Assembly (NCBI GenBank): GCA_034670405.1
Contig: JAXDDX010000043.1
Span: 1,281,001-1,345,000, forward strand
DNA: 64,000 nucleotides
Direction of reading: 5' to 3'
Source of the DNA: Hoplostethus atlanticus
Taxonomy: Eukaryota > Chordata > Actinopteri > Trachichthyiformes > Trachichthyidae
A program made the position numbers and the translations under genes. Positions 9,935-20,099 of the stretch are shown here, piece by piece. Below the pieces are notes generated by a model, which saw nothing but the letters and a program-made list of their open reading frames with translations, had not been told where the DNA came from and made no database searches. The number at the start of each line of letters is the position of its first letter. Within the stretch, counting starts at the first letter, position 1.

Positions 9935-10061
9935 GCGTGGTCACGGTAATAGCTGGTCCAATGAGGGCTGCAGGGTGACCTACGCAGGCCCTGATGTCAC
10001 TTCCTGTCTGTGTAACCACACCACCAACTTTGCGGTGCTGATGAACTACATGGAGTCCAAG
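9935..10061 (+). CDS. adgrd2: adgrd2 exon 10: GPS motif and Stachel peptide
   Basis: This exon holds the GPCR proteolysis site. After M530 it reads RGHGNSWSNEGCR, and then S-C554-L-C556-N-H558-T559|T560-N-F-A-V-L-M. The expected self-cleavage point is between T559 and T560 (codons at 10020 and 10023), giving a tethered agonist that begins TNFAVLM, close to the ADGRD consensus. The Trp and all remaining GPS cysteines are present, so cleavage competence is likely. The acceptor (GGCTGTGTAG) is preceded by a TG-rich run instead of a normal pyrimidine tract. Exon length is 127 bp, so skipping would shift the frame. It ends in phase 0 at AAG|GTAACT. Confidence 0.92.
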
Positions 10062-11319
10062 GTAACTTGCTAATATCGTCCATTAATTCACAGAATGATG
10101 TTGAATTAAGATCGGCTCAGAGAAAATGTGTTGGGGTCAGAGCTCAAATTTCAACTGTGTTATTTTGGTTATTTGTGTGTGAAAAAAAATTGATGATTTG
10201 AATCAGAGACAATCTATACGCATATAGTGGGAGTGTCAAAAGTGGGTATACCATTTTTAATAATAATAATGAAAAACAAAGCTGTATATTATCCATCATT
10301 CATCATATCTTATTTAATCATTTTAACAAAATAGTGATAATATAAAGTGATCAGGTGATAATATTAAACATTTAAAAATGTATTAATACTAATTCTACTT
10401 CTACAATTATCTATGTAAAATGTATTCCTGCTTTTGTACTAGGCTGTACGGTCAAACACTTCTTGGTACTGCTGTACAATTCATTTATAATCATATGTCA
10501 CAGTTTTAGTTTCCAGATTCAAAACTTCTGTGTAGAATATTTCCATATGAGCTTTCCCTGAAACCTTCCGTTTCTTTAAGAAAGACAACTGGAGTTTAAC
10601 AGAATCAAGATGCAAAAAAGTGCAATACAATGATTTTGTTCCTCAAATCATTTTTCTTTCTAAAGTTTTTCTTTCTCTTCTGCATTTACACCAAATAAAT
10701 AAATCAGTTTAATGAGAAAATTAAAGGTTGGGAAGATCTACTTCTTTATGAGTGCAAACCATTTCTTTTCTACTGAAGATATTCCACTGGTTTTTACACA
10801 CCAAATAAAGCAAGGGTGAGCGCAGTGACTCTCCCGACAGTTTCAGCTCTTCAAATAATAAATAAAGAATAATAATTGTGATCATAATATCTAGAACAAA
10901 TAACCAGGATTATTATTTTAGCTCTAATCGTGCAGCCATAGTCCTTGTTCATGTTCAATTTGAGGTTTCCACACAGTAGCGCTGTGGATACGCTGTGCAG
11001 TACACCATATTCACCAGCAGGTGTCACTCTGAGCGTGCCTATCGTGTTGAAAAATGCATTAGCAGTTCTGCACCTCAGGAAGATTTGTCTGTCCAAATGC
11101 AAAAGCAAACCCTCAACAGCATTTCAGTTACATTTTACATTTTAGGCATTTAGCTGACGTTCAGTTGCAGTACCAGTGACCAGTGTCTCTGACAGGACAC
11201 ATGACTAGGGGATCAGACCTGTGACATTTCAGTTATGGGGTGCTCTCTAATCAGCTACCACTCCACTTCACCAAGACATTATTTTGATGGAGGTGTTTCT
11301 CTCTCTCTCCTCCTACCAG
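10062..11319 (+). other. adgrd2: adgrd2 intron 10
   Basis: This AT-rich intron of 1.26 kb contains no supported coding sequence. A tRNA-derived SINE-like fragment (11120-11270) lies just before the acceptor. Confidence 0.75.
11120..11270 (-). repeat. tRNA-derived SINE-like fragment
   Basis: On the + strand it reads CATTTTAGGCATTTAGCTGA followed by CGTTC, then a region ending ACCACTCCA. On the minus strand GTGGTAGCTGATTAGAGAGC and CACAGGTCTGATCCCC look like a decayed tRNA head with a B-box. Related pieces occur at 14.5, 22.1, 39.2 and 43.0 kb. Confidence 0.45.
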
Positions 11320-11423
11320 TGGAGTCCTGAGGAAGAGCTTATTCTGACCAAGCTGACGTTCATCGGCTCGGGCGCCTCTCTGTGTGCGCTGGTGGTGACC
11401 TTGATGCTGTTCACCGTGTTGGA
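11320..11423 (+). CDS. adgrd2: adgrd2 exon 11: TM1
   Basis: This 104-bp exon follows CTCCTACCAG and encodes WSPEEELILTKLTFIGSGAS and then the hydrophobic L-C-A-L-V-V-T-L-M-L-F-T-V-L, which is transmembrane helix 1. Residues are about 573-606. The donor TTGGA|GTGAGT leaves two bases. Confidence 0.9.
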
Positions 11424-11739
11424 GTGAGTAGCTGACCACACGGTCGCCGCCTGCTGCTGCACTAACCCAACTGGAGCCAACATGGCTACCTGCTTGCCTC
11501 TTTTGAGCCAATATACTCTGAGACATCATATCTGTATTAAAAACTAGCATCACTTATATAATGTGATACAACACCAGGGCAGCTGCTGCAATACAGTTGG
11601 TTGTATTACATACTGTATATGATGTGATTTTGAGACTCCTTGACTCACTCACTCTTTGTAATGAAGCTAAATTAGTAGTAATAATAAATAGGTATATCTA
11701 ATTACTGCTGTCAGATAAAAACATGCACATGTAAAATGT

Positions 11740-12060
11740 AAGTTATGGTATTTTGAAGACTGATACCAATGTTTTCAGATTGAAGCTCTTTAAATGTGAC
11801 AGTTTTCATGCCCCAAAATAACAAATATTGAGTGTTTTTCCAGAATTGTATTCTTGACTCGGTGGAAAAGCCTCTGAAATAGCATTTAGACCCAATGGAG
11901 ACACTAAAAGTCTCCATTGGAACCCATAAAACCAATATTACTAATACTACTCTATTGCTAACACAAATACTACTAATAAAACATATTGATGCATGCTTTT
12001 GTGAATTATGATCAGGTTCAGGGCTTCCCATAGACAACCAGTGTAGAATTGATGAATTAT
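11740..12060 (-). repeat. dispersed repeat, family of five in this window
   Basis: The motif GTGGAAAAGCCTCTGAAATA followed by GCATTTAGACC is the reverse complement of the (T)AAATGCTGTTTCA-GGCTTTTCCAC core seen at 26207-26232. Related copies lie at 16.64-17.17, 25.30-25.52, 26.01-26.37 and 27.30-27.72 kb. Confidence 0.55.
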
Positions 12061-12137
12061 ACAATAAATATGTATCAAACTCATATCAGAGGTGGATATA
12101 TTATTCTAATGCTAACTAAAACATCTCTCAGTCCTGA

Positions 12138-12213
12138 GGTCTGTCTTCAGGTCTGTCATCAGGTTTGTCATCAGGTCTGTCATCAGGTCTGTCATCAGGT
12201 CAGTCATCAGTCT
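12138..12213. repeat. 12-bp tandem repeat (GTCTGTCATCAG)
   Basis: About six near-identical 12-bp units occur. They create a repeated CHQV/SSGL reading in the + frames but have no coding support. Confidence 0.9.
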
Positions 12214-12284
12214 CATGCAGCGTGTCTCTGTTACGCAGCGTTCTCCCTTTCTGTCTTTCTATTACATTTCATTTTCCATTTGAC

Positions 12285-12432
12285 ATGAAAGAGAGCATCA
12301 CGTCACGCGCCACAATCTGGCGGTTTAACGTCGCCTTGCTCGTAGGCAAACAAGCCTACCTCGCAGAACATGACTTAAGACCTTCTCCAATTGGTTAGGG
12401 TCCTCGGGGGAACTTGTGTCAATAAAATATCA
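12285..12432 (+). repeat. left arm of an inverted repeat pair
   Basis: The segment reads CTGGCGGTTTAACGTCGCCT...CAATTGGTTAGGGTCCTCGG and ends near TCAATAAAATAT. It is similar to the reverse complement of 12490-12700 along at least 120 bp. On the + strand it translates to WRFNVALLVGKQ...HDLRPSPIG. Confidence 0.55.
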
Positions 12433-12489
12433 ACTTTTACAATTCATTTCTCGCCACCACCCACCAGCCACTGTATTGTGGAGGAAGAA

Positions 12490-12700
12490 TACAACATCAC
12501 ATTTTATTGAAATCAGTGCTGCTTGGTGGATCATACTCAGGCCGAATTTACCCGAGCACGCTAACAATTGAGAAAACATCTCAGGTCACGTCCTATAAGG
12601 GGTGTATGCTTGCCGATATGCAAGGCAACATTAAACTGGCAGAGTTTCCAGTGGAGTCTGGCGTGGCGTTCTCTCGTACAGTACAAAGGGAGAGAGACAG
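12490..12700 (-). repeat. right arm of an inverted repeat pair
   Basis: Read on the minus strand this gives CTGCCAGTTTAATGTTGCCT...CTCAATTGTTAGCGTGCTCG and ends TTTCAATAAAATGTG, matching the left arm. Its minus-strand translation contains CQFNVALHIGKH...GRDLRCFLN, similar to the left arm peptide. Confidence 0.55.
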
Positions 12701-13406
12701 CGGCTTTATCGGCGCTACGCTCGCTGGTCTCTGTTCCTAAGGCAGAGTATTGACCGGTGCTAATCCAGTAATTAGTGTTGTCGGCGTGTGAGTCCACTCT
12801 GAAGGTTTATGGCATTCTGCAGCCGTTAATTAACATTAGGGTCACCGAGGGATCCCAATCAGCTGCAGAGGAGCCGCCCAGACGATTTACGACTGACCTA
12901 AATCAGAGAGGGCATCCATGCATTTTACCACACGTGCAGGTGTATGATGCACGCGCACGTGCGTGCTTCAGTGCACACGAACCACATTTGCGCACGTACA
13001 CACAAATAGGCAGGGGCACATAGACGCTCACACCATGAAATTATGGCAGCCGCAAGCAGTGATGCAGATATGGAGTTAGTCCAAATTGGCTGAACCCATC
13101 AGGAGGTAATGAGAGGCTCTTCACTTCATTTGCCTCTTTAAGCCATTTCCCTTCTGCTGCAGATACTACCGAAAACACTGGACCCATTCTGTCTGTAAGG
13201 CTCATCTGTGTTACTGATGTTAAAGACCCCCACCCCGCCCTATCTATCCTGCTGGCCTGATATTGCTGATAATCCTGCCAGTCTAGTTTATTTACCTGGT
13301 GATAAAACATCAAAGCAACCACTGGTTTTGTAAGTGTCACTTTATTCAAAAGGGTGGAAATGTCAGATCACACAACCTAACAACATCCTGTCTTTTCTCT
13401 ATGCAG

Positions 13407-13509
13407 CATCCCCAAATCTGACAGGGCGTCCATCCATAAGAACCTGTTCATCGCTCTGACCTGCGCTCAGGTGGTCCTGCTCTGCAGCGGCTCAGCCATC
13501 CACAACAAG
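13407..13509 (+). CDS. adgrd2: adgrd2 exon 12: ICL1 and TM2
   Basis: After CTATGCAG the exon (with the carried GA) reads DIPKSDRASIHKNLFIALT and then C-A-Q-V-V-L-L-C-S-G-S-A-I-H-N-K. The P-K-S-[DE]-R...H-K-N-L intracellular loop is the pattern remembered for ADGRD2 and unlike ADGRD1. Residues are about 607-641, ending phase 0 at AAG|GTAGTG. Confidence 0.9.
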
Positions 13510-15062
13510 GTAGTGGAGGAGGAACGACATGTCGCTGTGATATTAAGAGAGGAGTTTTAGATGTTCTCAGGGGTAGAGCTGCAGCTTCGTTTTAGATCAA
13601 AAGAATAATGAATCAAAAAAGGATTCATAACCAAAATATTCGCTATTAAAATGAAAAACATGAAATTGAAAGTTAAAATAAAAAAATAAAAATCAACAAT
13701 TCAGATTGAAAGATTAATTTTAATCCTTTAAAATGAATATTTTCCTGTTTTTGTTTTGCTTGTGTTTTGGGGTTTTGCTTGTGTGGGCGGGGATAACGAG
13801 AGGGTGTTCATCATACCTGTCACGCCCATGGGTGGGGGAGAAGTCGTCAGCGGGCGGGAGTCTTCAAATTACCTCTCAAAAATAGCAAATTGTGGTATCC
13901 CAGAATCCCCCAGCCCTACATCAGCATTGATCAGACTATTTACACTCACACTCTACTGACTCTGCACCGACCAAATGACCTAATATGACAAAACTGCCAC
14001 ACACAGCTACAGTCATTTAAAACATTGTATTAGTGTAACTGTTAAACTAGAATACAGTCAATTAATAAATCAAGATGAAGGCAGGAGTCCATTCATCCAC
14101 TACCACTGATGTTGAAACCTCAAAAGGCCAACAAGCTGTTACTTCTTCCTCTTCCTTTGCTTTCAGAGGTAAAGCGTCGCTGCGTTGCTAATAGCCTTAA
14201 TGGGTCTCGAAATGTGAACCCAGGCCACCAGTAAAACAAATGCAGTGCCACGTTAGAATGTGACATAAGTGGCCCGCTAATGTCGTATCCATCAGCCACA
14301 ACACATGGCTCAGCCTCTCAGTGGTCACTCAATGGCCTGTAGTTGGTTTGACCCCTGGCCCTTTGACCCCAGGTCATGTCAGAGAGGTTGCCTCCGGTGG
14401 CAGATGACTGCTTGGTGGAAATGCATCAAATGGTTTCATATATATATATAGACTGGCTGACCTTTAGGGAGGTGATTCTTCAAGTGTGTTTCAACACACC
14501 ACTCTGGTCATTTATGTTGTAGCCATTTATCTGGTGGTCTGATCCAGAGCAGGCAGGGGTTCAGTGTTGGATGGACACATATGGTTATTGTGGGGATTGA
14601 ACCTGGGACGTTTTAGGTACATGTCTCTTTAACCATTAGACATCCTGTCACCCTTTCTATTGAATAATTCCTGTTTTTCTGCTTTTCCCATTGTTTCATT
14701 CTTCATCCTCTTCATTGTTTTTTTGTTGTTTCCTATCCAATAATAGTGTCGGACTTGAATAGACATGTTATATTTCCAACTAATTCCTTTGTCTATATCT
14801 TTCCAAAGCTGTTACATCTGTACATTTATAGAGACACTTTGGGGGGAATATTCTCAACATACTGTACATCCCCAATATAATCCAAAATTGTGTGTGTGTG
14901 TGTTAGGACAAAAATATGTTCTACCTTCTTCTCTGTTTTGTCTAGCTCTATTTTCTTTTCTGTGGCATCTATAGCTTAAAAGTGCTCGTCCCTGCACCAC
15001 TTACTATTGGTTACTTGCAGTGTTCTGGAAATTGAAGGTTACTCCACTTCTTGTGTTTCTAG
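13510..15062 (+). other. adgrd2: adgrd2 intron 12
   Basis: This 1.55-kb intron contains a SINE-like fragment (14500-14645) and a short (TA)n. No coding sequence is supported. Confidence 0.75.
14500..14645 (-). repeat. tRNA-derived SINE-like fragment
   Basis: On the minus strand it reads GATGTCTAATGGTTAAAGAG...CCCAGGTTCAATCCCCAC, which looks like a tRNA-related head with a near-perfect B-box (GGTTCAATCCC). It belongs to the same group as 11.1, 39.2 and 43.0 kb. Confidence 0.5.
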
Positions 15063-15216
15063 GTGGCGTGCACGCTGGTGGCGGCACTGCTCCACCTCTT
15101 CTTCATGGCGGCGTTCAGCTGGATGCTGGTGGAGGGTCTGCTGCTCTGGAGCAAAGTGGTCACCGTCAACCTCAGCGAGGACCGACACATGAAGTACTAC
15201 TACCTCATCGGCTGGG
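15063..15216 (+). CDS. adgrd2: adgrd2 exon 13: TM3, ICL2 and start of TM4
   Basis: The 154-bp exon encodes VACTLVAALLHLFFMAAFSW and then M-L-V-E-G-L-L-L-W, the adhesion GPCR TM3 signature, followed by an ICL2 ending in HMKYYYLIGWG. C644 is the expected partner of the ECL2 cysteine. The acceptor is TTTCTAG and the donor TGGG|GTACCG, with one base carried. Confidence 0.93.
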
Positions 15217-15734
15217 GTACCGTAGCCTGACAGGATCCTCGTCACTTTATTCAGATGTGCAGGTGTCGGTGACATTGGTCACATTGACATAAGGATGTTG
15301 ACAACTAAGGATGTGATGTAAACAGGTGTAGTAGTGGAAGGTAAAGCCACCTTTTTAGGCTGACATGAATCTTCTGAGGTAAATTCATAGTACACATCAT
15401 AGTAAGTAACATCAGACTGGTGCAAGTTATATGAGGACAGGGTATTTTAAAGAGTTACTGATTTTCTGAAAATATAATTTGACTTTTGCTCATGATGGTG
15501 GTTGTTTTACAGTTTATCACGCTGCGTGTTTACAGTCAGCTTTCTATCACGATGCGCATCCAGGCTGGGTGGCATGCAGTGATTTGCAGCTGAAGTTTCA
15601 CCGAGTAGGGTGGAATAGCATGAAACGAACTCAGAGCGTTGTGAGGCTATCGGGCCGTAGTGTACATCCTGCTTAAATCGTTTCATTCAAAATGCTACAC
15701 ATAATATGCATTGAGGCAAAAATATGAAATTGGG

Positions 15735-15811
15735 CTTTTATTCACCTCCTTTCTCCTTCACTCCCTCCCTCTTTCCCTCCACCATCCCACCCTATTTATT
15801 TCTCGTTCCCT

Positions 15812-15848
<37 letters not shown>

Positions 15849-15946
15849 CTTTGTCTGCCTCTCTCCCTCTCCATCCCTCCCTCTCTTCCTCTTCCTCACT
15901 ATCTTCCTGCTTCTCCCTCCCTTTACCTCTACCCCTCCTCCTCCAG
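15735..15946 (+). repeat. very long polypyrimidine tract before exon 14
   Basis: About 210 bases are nearly all C and T, including (CT)n at 15817-15844, running straight into the acceptor CTCCTCCAG. Confidence 0.9.
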
Positions 15947-16080
15947 GTCTGCCGGTGCTGATAGTTACCATCACGTTGGCCTCGGCCTCAGGGAAATACT
16001 CAGCCGACGGCCGCTGTTGGCTCAGCGTCCAGAACGGCGTCATCTGGGGATTCGCCGGGCCCGTCATCTTCATCATAATG
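15947..16080 (+). CDS. adgrd2: adgrd2 exon 14: TM4, ECL2 and TM5 start
   Basis: The exon encodes GLPVLIVTITLASASGKY, then G-R-C-W-L-S-V (the conserved ECL2 Cys-Trp) and N-G-V-I-W-G-F-A-G-P-V-I-F-I-I-M (TM5). It is 134 bp, residues about 693-737, phase 0 at ATG|GTCAGC. Confidence 0.93.
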
Positions 16081-16169
16081 GTCAGCAAAAGCCCCCCCCC
16101 CTTAGCTTTTATTTCTTTACTTTACCCATATCCTTTTGAAAACGGCAAGCAAACAAAATAACTTTCAGT

Positions 16170-16217
16170 CTTTTCTCCCTCTCCTCTCCTCTCCTCTCCT
16201 CTCCTCTCCTCTCCCAG
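16170..16217 (+). repeat. (CTCTC)n polypyrimidine run at the exon 15 acceptor
   Basis: Tandem CTCCT units fill most of the 137-bp intron 14 and act as its pyrimidine tract. Confidence 0.88.
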
Positions 16218-16333
16218 GTGAACATCATGGTACTGATCAGGGTGGTGGTCATCACCATCTCCACAGCCAAGAGGAGGTCCATCATGCTGGCCATGGGCGC
16301 TACTCCCGTGGAACAGGCATACGAGCAAATCAG
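16218..16333 (+). CDS. adgrd2: adgrd2 exon 15: TM5 end and ICL3
   Basis: The exon encodes VNIMVLIRVVVITISTAKRR and then S-I-M-L-A-M-G-A-T-P-V-E-Q-A-Y-E-Q-I. The R-V-V-x-I-T-x-S-x-A-[KR]-R-R run is the ADGRD2-like ICL3. Two bases (AG) carry over at CAG|GTAGCG. Confidence 0.92.
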
Positions 16334-16639
16334 GTAGCGACCACAAGGGGGCGGCATTTATCCTCTTTTCCTGTGTGGTGGCTTCAGGCCTTGGACCAGA
16401 CAGGCTGTAGCCGCTGGGCGTCAAATAAAAAGCAGCTGGAAGATTTTATATTGGATTTATCATTTGACAACAGCAAGCCTCATTTATCAAACAAGATGGG
16501 AACACAATTTTGTATGGAATGCATTAGTGCTATACATAGAAACTGTTTCAGCCACGTGTGATGTTTTGAATACGCTTGGCCCAGTGTGTTGGTATCTTTC
16601 AGTGAAGATTTAGAAAGTCTGTTTGCCGCTATATCGGTT

Positions 16640-16908
16640 TTCTGATGCATTGGGCTGATATTAGCCTTTCACTTTCTAATAGGTAATCAGTTAAAAGTTA
16701 ATCAGTAATCAGTTATCGGCCCCTCAGTGTTGTCCAGCTCCAATATGATAGATATGATGCACTTTGATTGATTGCATATTTATTGCAGTATTGATCAATA
16801 CTACACTGGTTGCCTATGGGAAATCCTTAACCTGAACTGATTCAGGGTGAATGTGTTGTGGTTGGTAGGCTTGTTTGAATTGAACGTGTATTTTAATAGT
16901 TCTTCTTA

Positions 16909-16951
<43 letters not shown>

Positions 16952-17165
16952 TCTCAATGCAGAGTTTTAGTGTTCTGTTGTCTAAATGCTGTTTCACAGG
17001 CTTTTTAGAAATCTGGGTAAACACTGAATTTTTTGGCATGAAAATGGGTCAAATTTAAAGGTATTGATTGGTTGGTCGATTGATCATAGCTATTGGCAGC
17101 TTCCAAAAATATCAGTATCGGTATCAGTATCAAACCCCCATATTGGACAAACCTAAACCTAAACA
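16640..17165 (+). repeat. dispersed 'ATCGG' repeat, + copy
   Basis: It contains TATATCGG near the start, CAGAGTTTTAGTGTTCTGTT, AAATGCTGTTTCACAGGCTT, TTTTTTGGCATGAAAATG and ATATCAGTATCGGTATCAGT. The same ordered words recur at 25.3 and 26.0 kb. Confidence 0.6.
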
Positions 17166-17559
17166 TTGAGGTGGAGGAGGTTCTGTTCTTCACGATGGTG
17201 AATGTTATTTTTTTAGAAACTTATTTCCTACTCTAAAACCTTGTTTCATCACGTCACCGCTGTCTTTGCGGTTGTCATTCACTTCCTTGTTTAGCACCTG
17301 TCTTTGCACATCACTAACGACTGAGTGGCTACCGTGTGTGATCCAGTTGATTCCCCCAGCAGGCCCGTGTACGATCCCATCAGTGGAAATCATGTCAAAG
17401 TGTAAATGTTGGTTCACCACCTCAGCCCACCAGGACTCACAGTAGCCGCTCTGTGGAAGGATCTCAATGCAGGCCTTGAACCGCTAGGCGCCCCTGGGTG
17501 GCAGCCGGCGTGGAAACTCAAACACATTCCTCCGCTGAATAAACTAGGGCCCGCCGTGT

Positions 17560-17593
<34 letters not shown>

Positions 17594-17892
17594 AACACAC
17601 AGCTGGTGCGGTTTGGCGGCCACCTGAGCGGGGAGTTAATTCCACTCTAAACAGAATTAAGGTGGATTTAAGGTGGGACGTTGTCACCCGGTGAGCCTTC
17701 CCAGCCGCTCTGTGTTGTGTTTGGAATGACTGGCCTGCCAAAGCCGCTAGTTTGGTCCAGGAAGGAACCGAAACGTGGTGAAACCCAGAAAGGAGCTCAG
17801 GACGACGAGGGGAGGATGGGGTTTTGGGTTTGGTTGACGGCAGGTTATCGGCTGCGTTGTCCTGCCACTTCTAAGGGTTTTTTTTGTGCCTA

Positions 17893-17994
17893 TGTGTGTG
17901 TGTGTGTGCGTATGCCTATGTGTGTGCACATGCATGCTTATTTTTGTGTGTGTGTCTGCATCCTTGTGTTTGCCTGTTTGTGTGCATGTGTGTT

Positions 17995-18045
<51 letters not shown>

Positions 18046-18050
18046 GTGTA
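17893..18050 (+). repeat. (TG)n-rich tract directly before exon 16
   Basis: The tract consists of TG repeats with interruptions and includes an uninterrupted run at about 18000-18040. Only ATGAGCACAG separates it from exon 16. Confidence 0.95.
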
Positions 18051-18059
18051 TGAGCACAG

Positions 18060-18180
18060 GGCTGCGGTGAAAGCGGTGTTGGTGTTGCTGCCCATCCTGG
18101 GACTGACCTGGCTGTGTGGCGTCCTGGTGCCCTTCTCCATCGTCATGGCCTACATCTTCATCCTCCTCAACTCCCTGCAG
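18060..18180 (+). CDS. adgrd2: adgrd2 exon 16: TM6, ECL3 and first part of TM7
   Basis: With the carried AG the exon reads RAAVKAVLVLLPILGLTWLC, then G-V-L-V-P-F-S-I-V-M-A-Y-I-F-I-L-L-N-S-L-Q. L-L-P-x-L-G-L-T-W is the adhesion GPCR TM6 signature and N-S-L-Q the TM7 motif. Length is 121 bp, so its omission would shift frame. The acceptor sits directly behind a TG tract and the donor GTACAC is the start of a (AC)n tract, an unusual splice environment. Confidence 0.93.

Positions 18181-18219
<39 letters not shown>
18181..18219 (+). repeat. (AC)n beginning at the exon 16 donor
   Basis: The donor GT is immediately followed by about 18 AC repeats. Confidence 0.97.
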
Positions 18220-18849
18220 ACTCATTTCAGAAGTAGTGGAGACCAGAAGAGCTCTACCTCTAACAGAGAAACAACTCAGGTTTTTCAGCCACCTCTCTTT
18301 CGTTATAAAGTTGTGAAAGAAAAATCAGTATCTGACACATCTAAAGCTTCTGAGCAACTTAGGAAAAAAACGTAACCATCTTTTAGACTTTGAACAGTTT
18401 TTTTTTCTTTCTCAATTATTTCCTGCGAAACGGAAAGGTTTTCCATTATACATTGTAATTCTGCCGTTCTGCTGTTCTCTCTCGGTGAAGGTGCACAGAC
18501 TGTCAAGGCTTTTATTTGTCAGCGGCAAGGCTGAGGAGGAATGGGTCTGGCTGGTATTAAACAGACGCTTCGTTTTAACAAGGAAAGTGGATTCGTATTG
18601 TTCGAACACTTCTGCTTCGTTATTTAGAGGTCAGTTTTATTGTTGTTGTTGTTGTTGTTGTTGTCTGTCTGCGTCGGTTTAGTGCTTTTAGCGTCGAAAT
18701 GCGACGGGTCATTTTGTCTCAAATTTTGACAAGGATGTGTACACCGTCTGTTACCGTAACCACATAGTGTTTCTTAAAAGATTTAATAATGGAGTATAAA
18801 TTATTTCAGCACTCGTAGAAATTGCAACATATTTATTTCATTGATTTAT

Positions 18850-19135
18850 CAGTGCTTAAAGAGGCTCTATTATAGGAATTATTTTTTTTATATATATAGA
18901 CATATATGATCAAAGATGGTTAACATGTACATTCTTAAAATTAGGTTTTGTTTGAGTGGTTAAATTTAAAGTTACTACTGTTACTTTTCAACCACTTCAC
19001 AACCAGATGTGGTCCTGATTGGCTCCTCTCACTAAAGACTTCCTGAAATCCGTCCAATCAGGCCAGCAGGTTTACCTCATTTGAATCAGAGGAGCTGGTG
19101 TTGTCGGCCAATCAGGGTCCAGTATTGTGAGAATT
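18850..19135 (+). repeat. dispersed repeat with an inverted relative at 30.0-30.2 kb
   Basis: It contains ATGATCAAAGATG, CAACCACTTCACAACCAGAT, CTGATTGGCTCCTCTCACTA and GGCCAATCAGGGTCCAGTAT. The reverse complement of 30000-30215 has the same words in the same order. Confidence 0.6.
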
Positions 19136-19619
19136 TAATCTTCACATTCATTCAATTTAAGTAATTTAATTCAACTTTTAACAAAACTATATTTATTTGC
19201 AAAGTGTCACGAAGAACATTATTCTTCTCCTGAGCCACAGAACATCTGAAAACCAAATAATATTTGACCTTTAAAGTGAATAATACGATTTGAGAAATGT
19301 CTTTGTTCGATGAGACATTTGCTGATTGAATTCCCTCAGTGAGTTTTCAATAAACTTGGAATTTTAAGGCAGCAAGAAAGTGAATGTTTTTACAAGTGTC
19401 TTAATTTCTTTATATAAAAATCCTCTAGATTTAAATAATAAATAATAGCTGCGTGCCAACAGTTCCATTTGAAAATCCACACATAATTACTGTATACTCT
19501 GAAAAATATCGGTTTTCACATGGAAAAACATGAATTCCTGATTGACTGAATTCCCCCCCCCCCGCTCTGCAACGAGGAGGGAGAACGGGAGGAAAGTGGG
19601 TGAATCATGTAATTCTCTC

Positions 19620-19970
19620 TCTGCGGTAGGCGGCTCCGCATTACCCAGCTACCCCGGCGAGTCCAGATCCGCCGCTGCGATTTGTAGTCGTCTTTTAATC
19701 AGTTGTATCTTTAATTGAGCTGTATATTTAACGAGGAAATCAATAGAGGTTTTAGCCGCAGTCTGATCATTAAGCAAGGCCCCTCGTCGCTATAAATAGT
19801 TTCTGTTTCCTCCTCACATCTAATTAAATTTTTTTCCGTGTCAACAATAATGAATGCGGAGGGTTTTCTGGGTTCCTGTTAATGGAGGATGAAGTCACAG
19901 CGTTGCCGTGGAGCTCGGCTGCATGGATTCACGCTTTTACACATCAGGAGGATTTCATGAAGCTGTTTCT
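19620..19970. other. candidate conserved non-coding block (inferred)
   Basis: This unique-looking sequence mixes GC-rich words with homeodomain-like sites (TCTAATTAAATT, TTTAATTGAGC) and lies between repeats. Conservation is a guess from texture; there is no coding evidence. Confidence 0.28.
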
Positions 19971-20034
19971 GTATTCCTGCACAGGAAGGGGAAAGAGAGA
20001 GCTAAAGACTAAATTCTAGCCTTGGCATAACGAT

Positions 20035-20099
20035 AAAGTTCTATTCTATTATTTTCTATTCTATTCTATTCTATTCTATTCTATTCTATTCTATTCTAT
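20035..20099. repeat. (TTCTA)n microsatellite
   Basis: About twelve pentanucleotide units occur with one irregular unit. Confidence 0.95.

Larger units (their letters stand above)
11424..13406 (+). other. adgrd2: adgrd2 intron 11
   Basis: This 2-kb intron carries a minus-strand copy of a dispersed 'ATCGG' repeat, a 12-bp tandem repeat and an inverted pair of related elements. None of its open frames is convincing as an exon. Confidence 0.75.
16334..18059 (+). other. adgrd2: adgrd2 intron 15
   Basis: This 1.7-kb intron holds a + strand copy of the 'ATCGG' repeat, a (TTA)n run at 16907-16947, a (CA)n run at 17563-17591 and a long TG-rich region (17893-18050) reaching almost to the acceptor. 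Confidence 0.8.

Noticed and set aside
12138-12213. CRISPR-like regular repeats here and at 58717-58872
   Set aside because: Both are head-to-tail tandem repeats without spacers, in vertebrate DNA.
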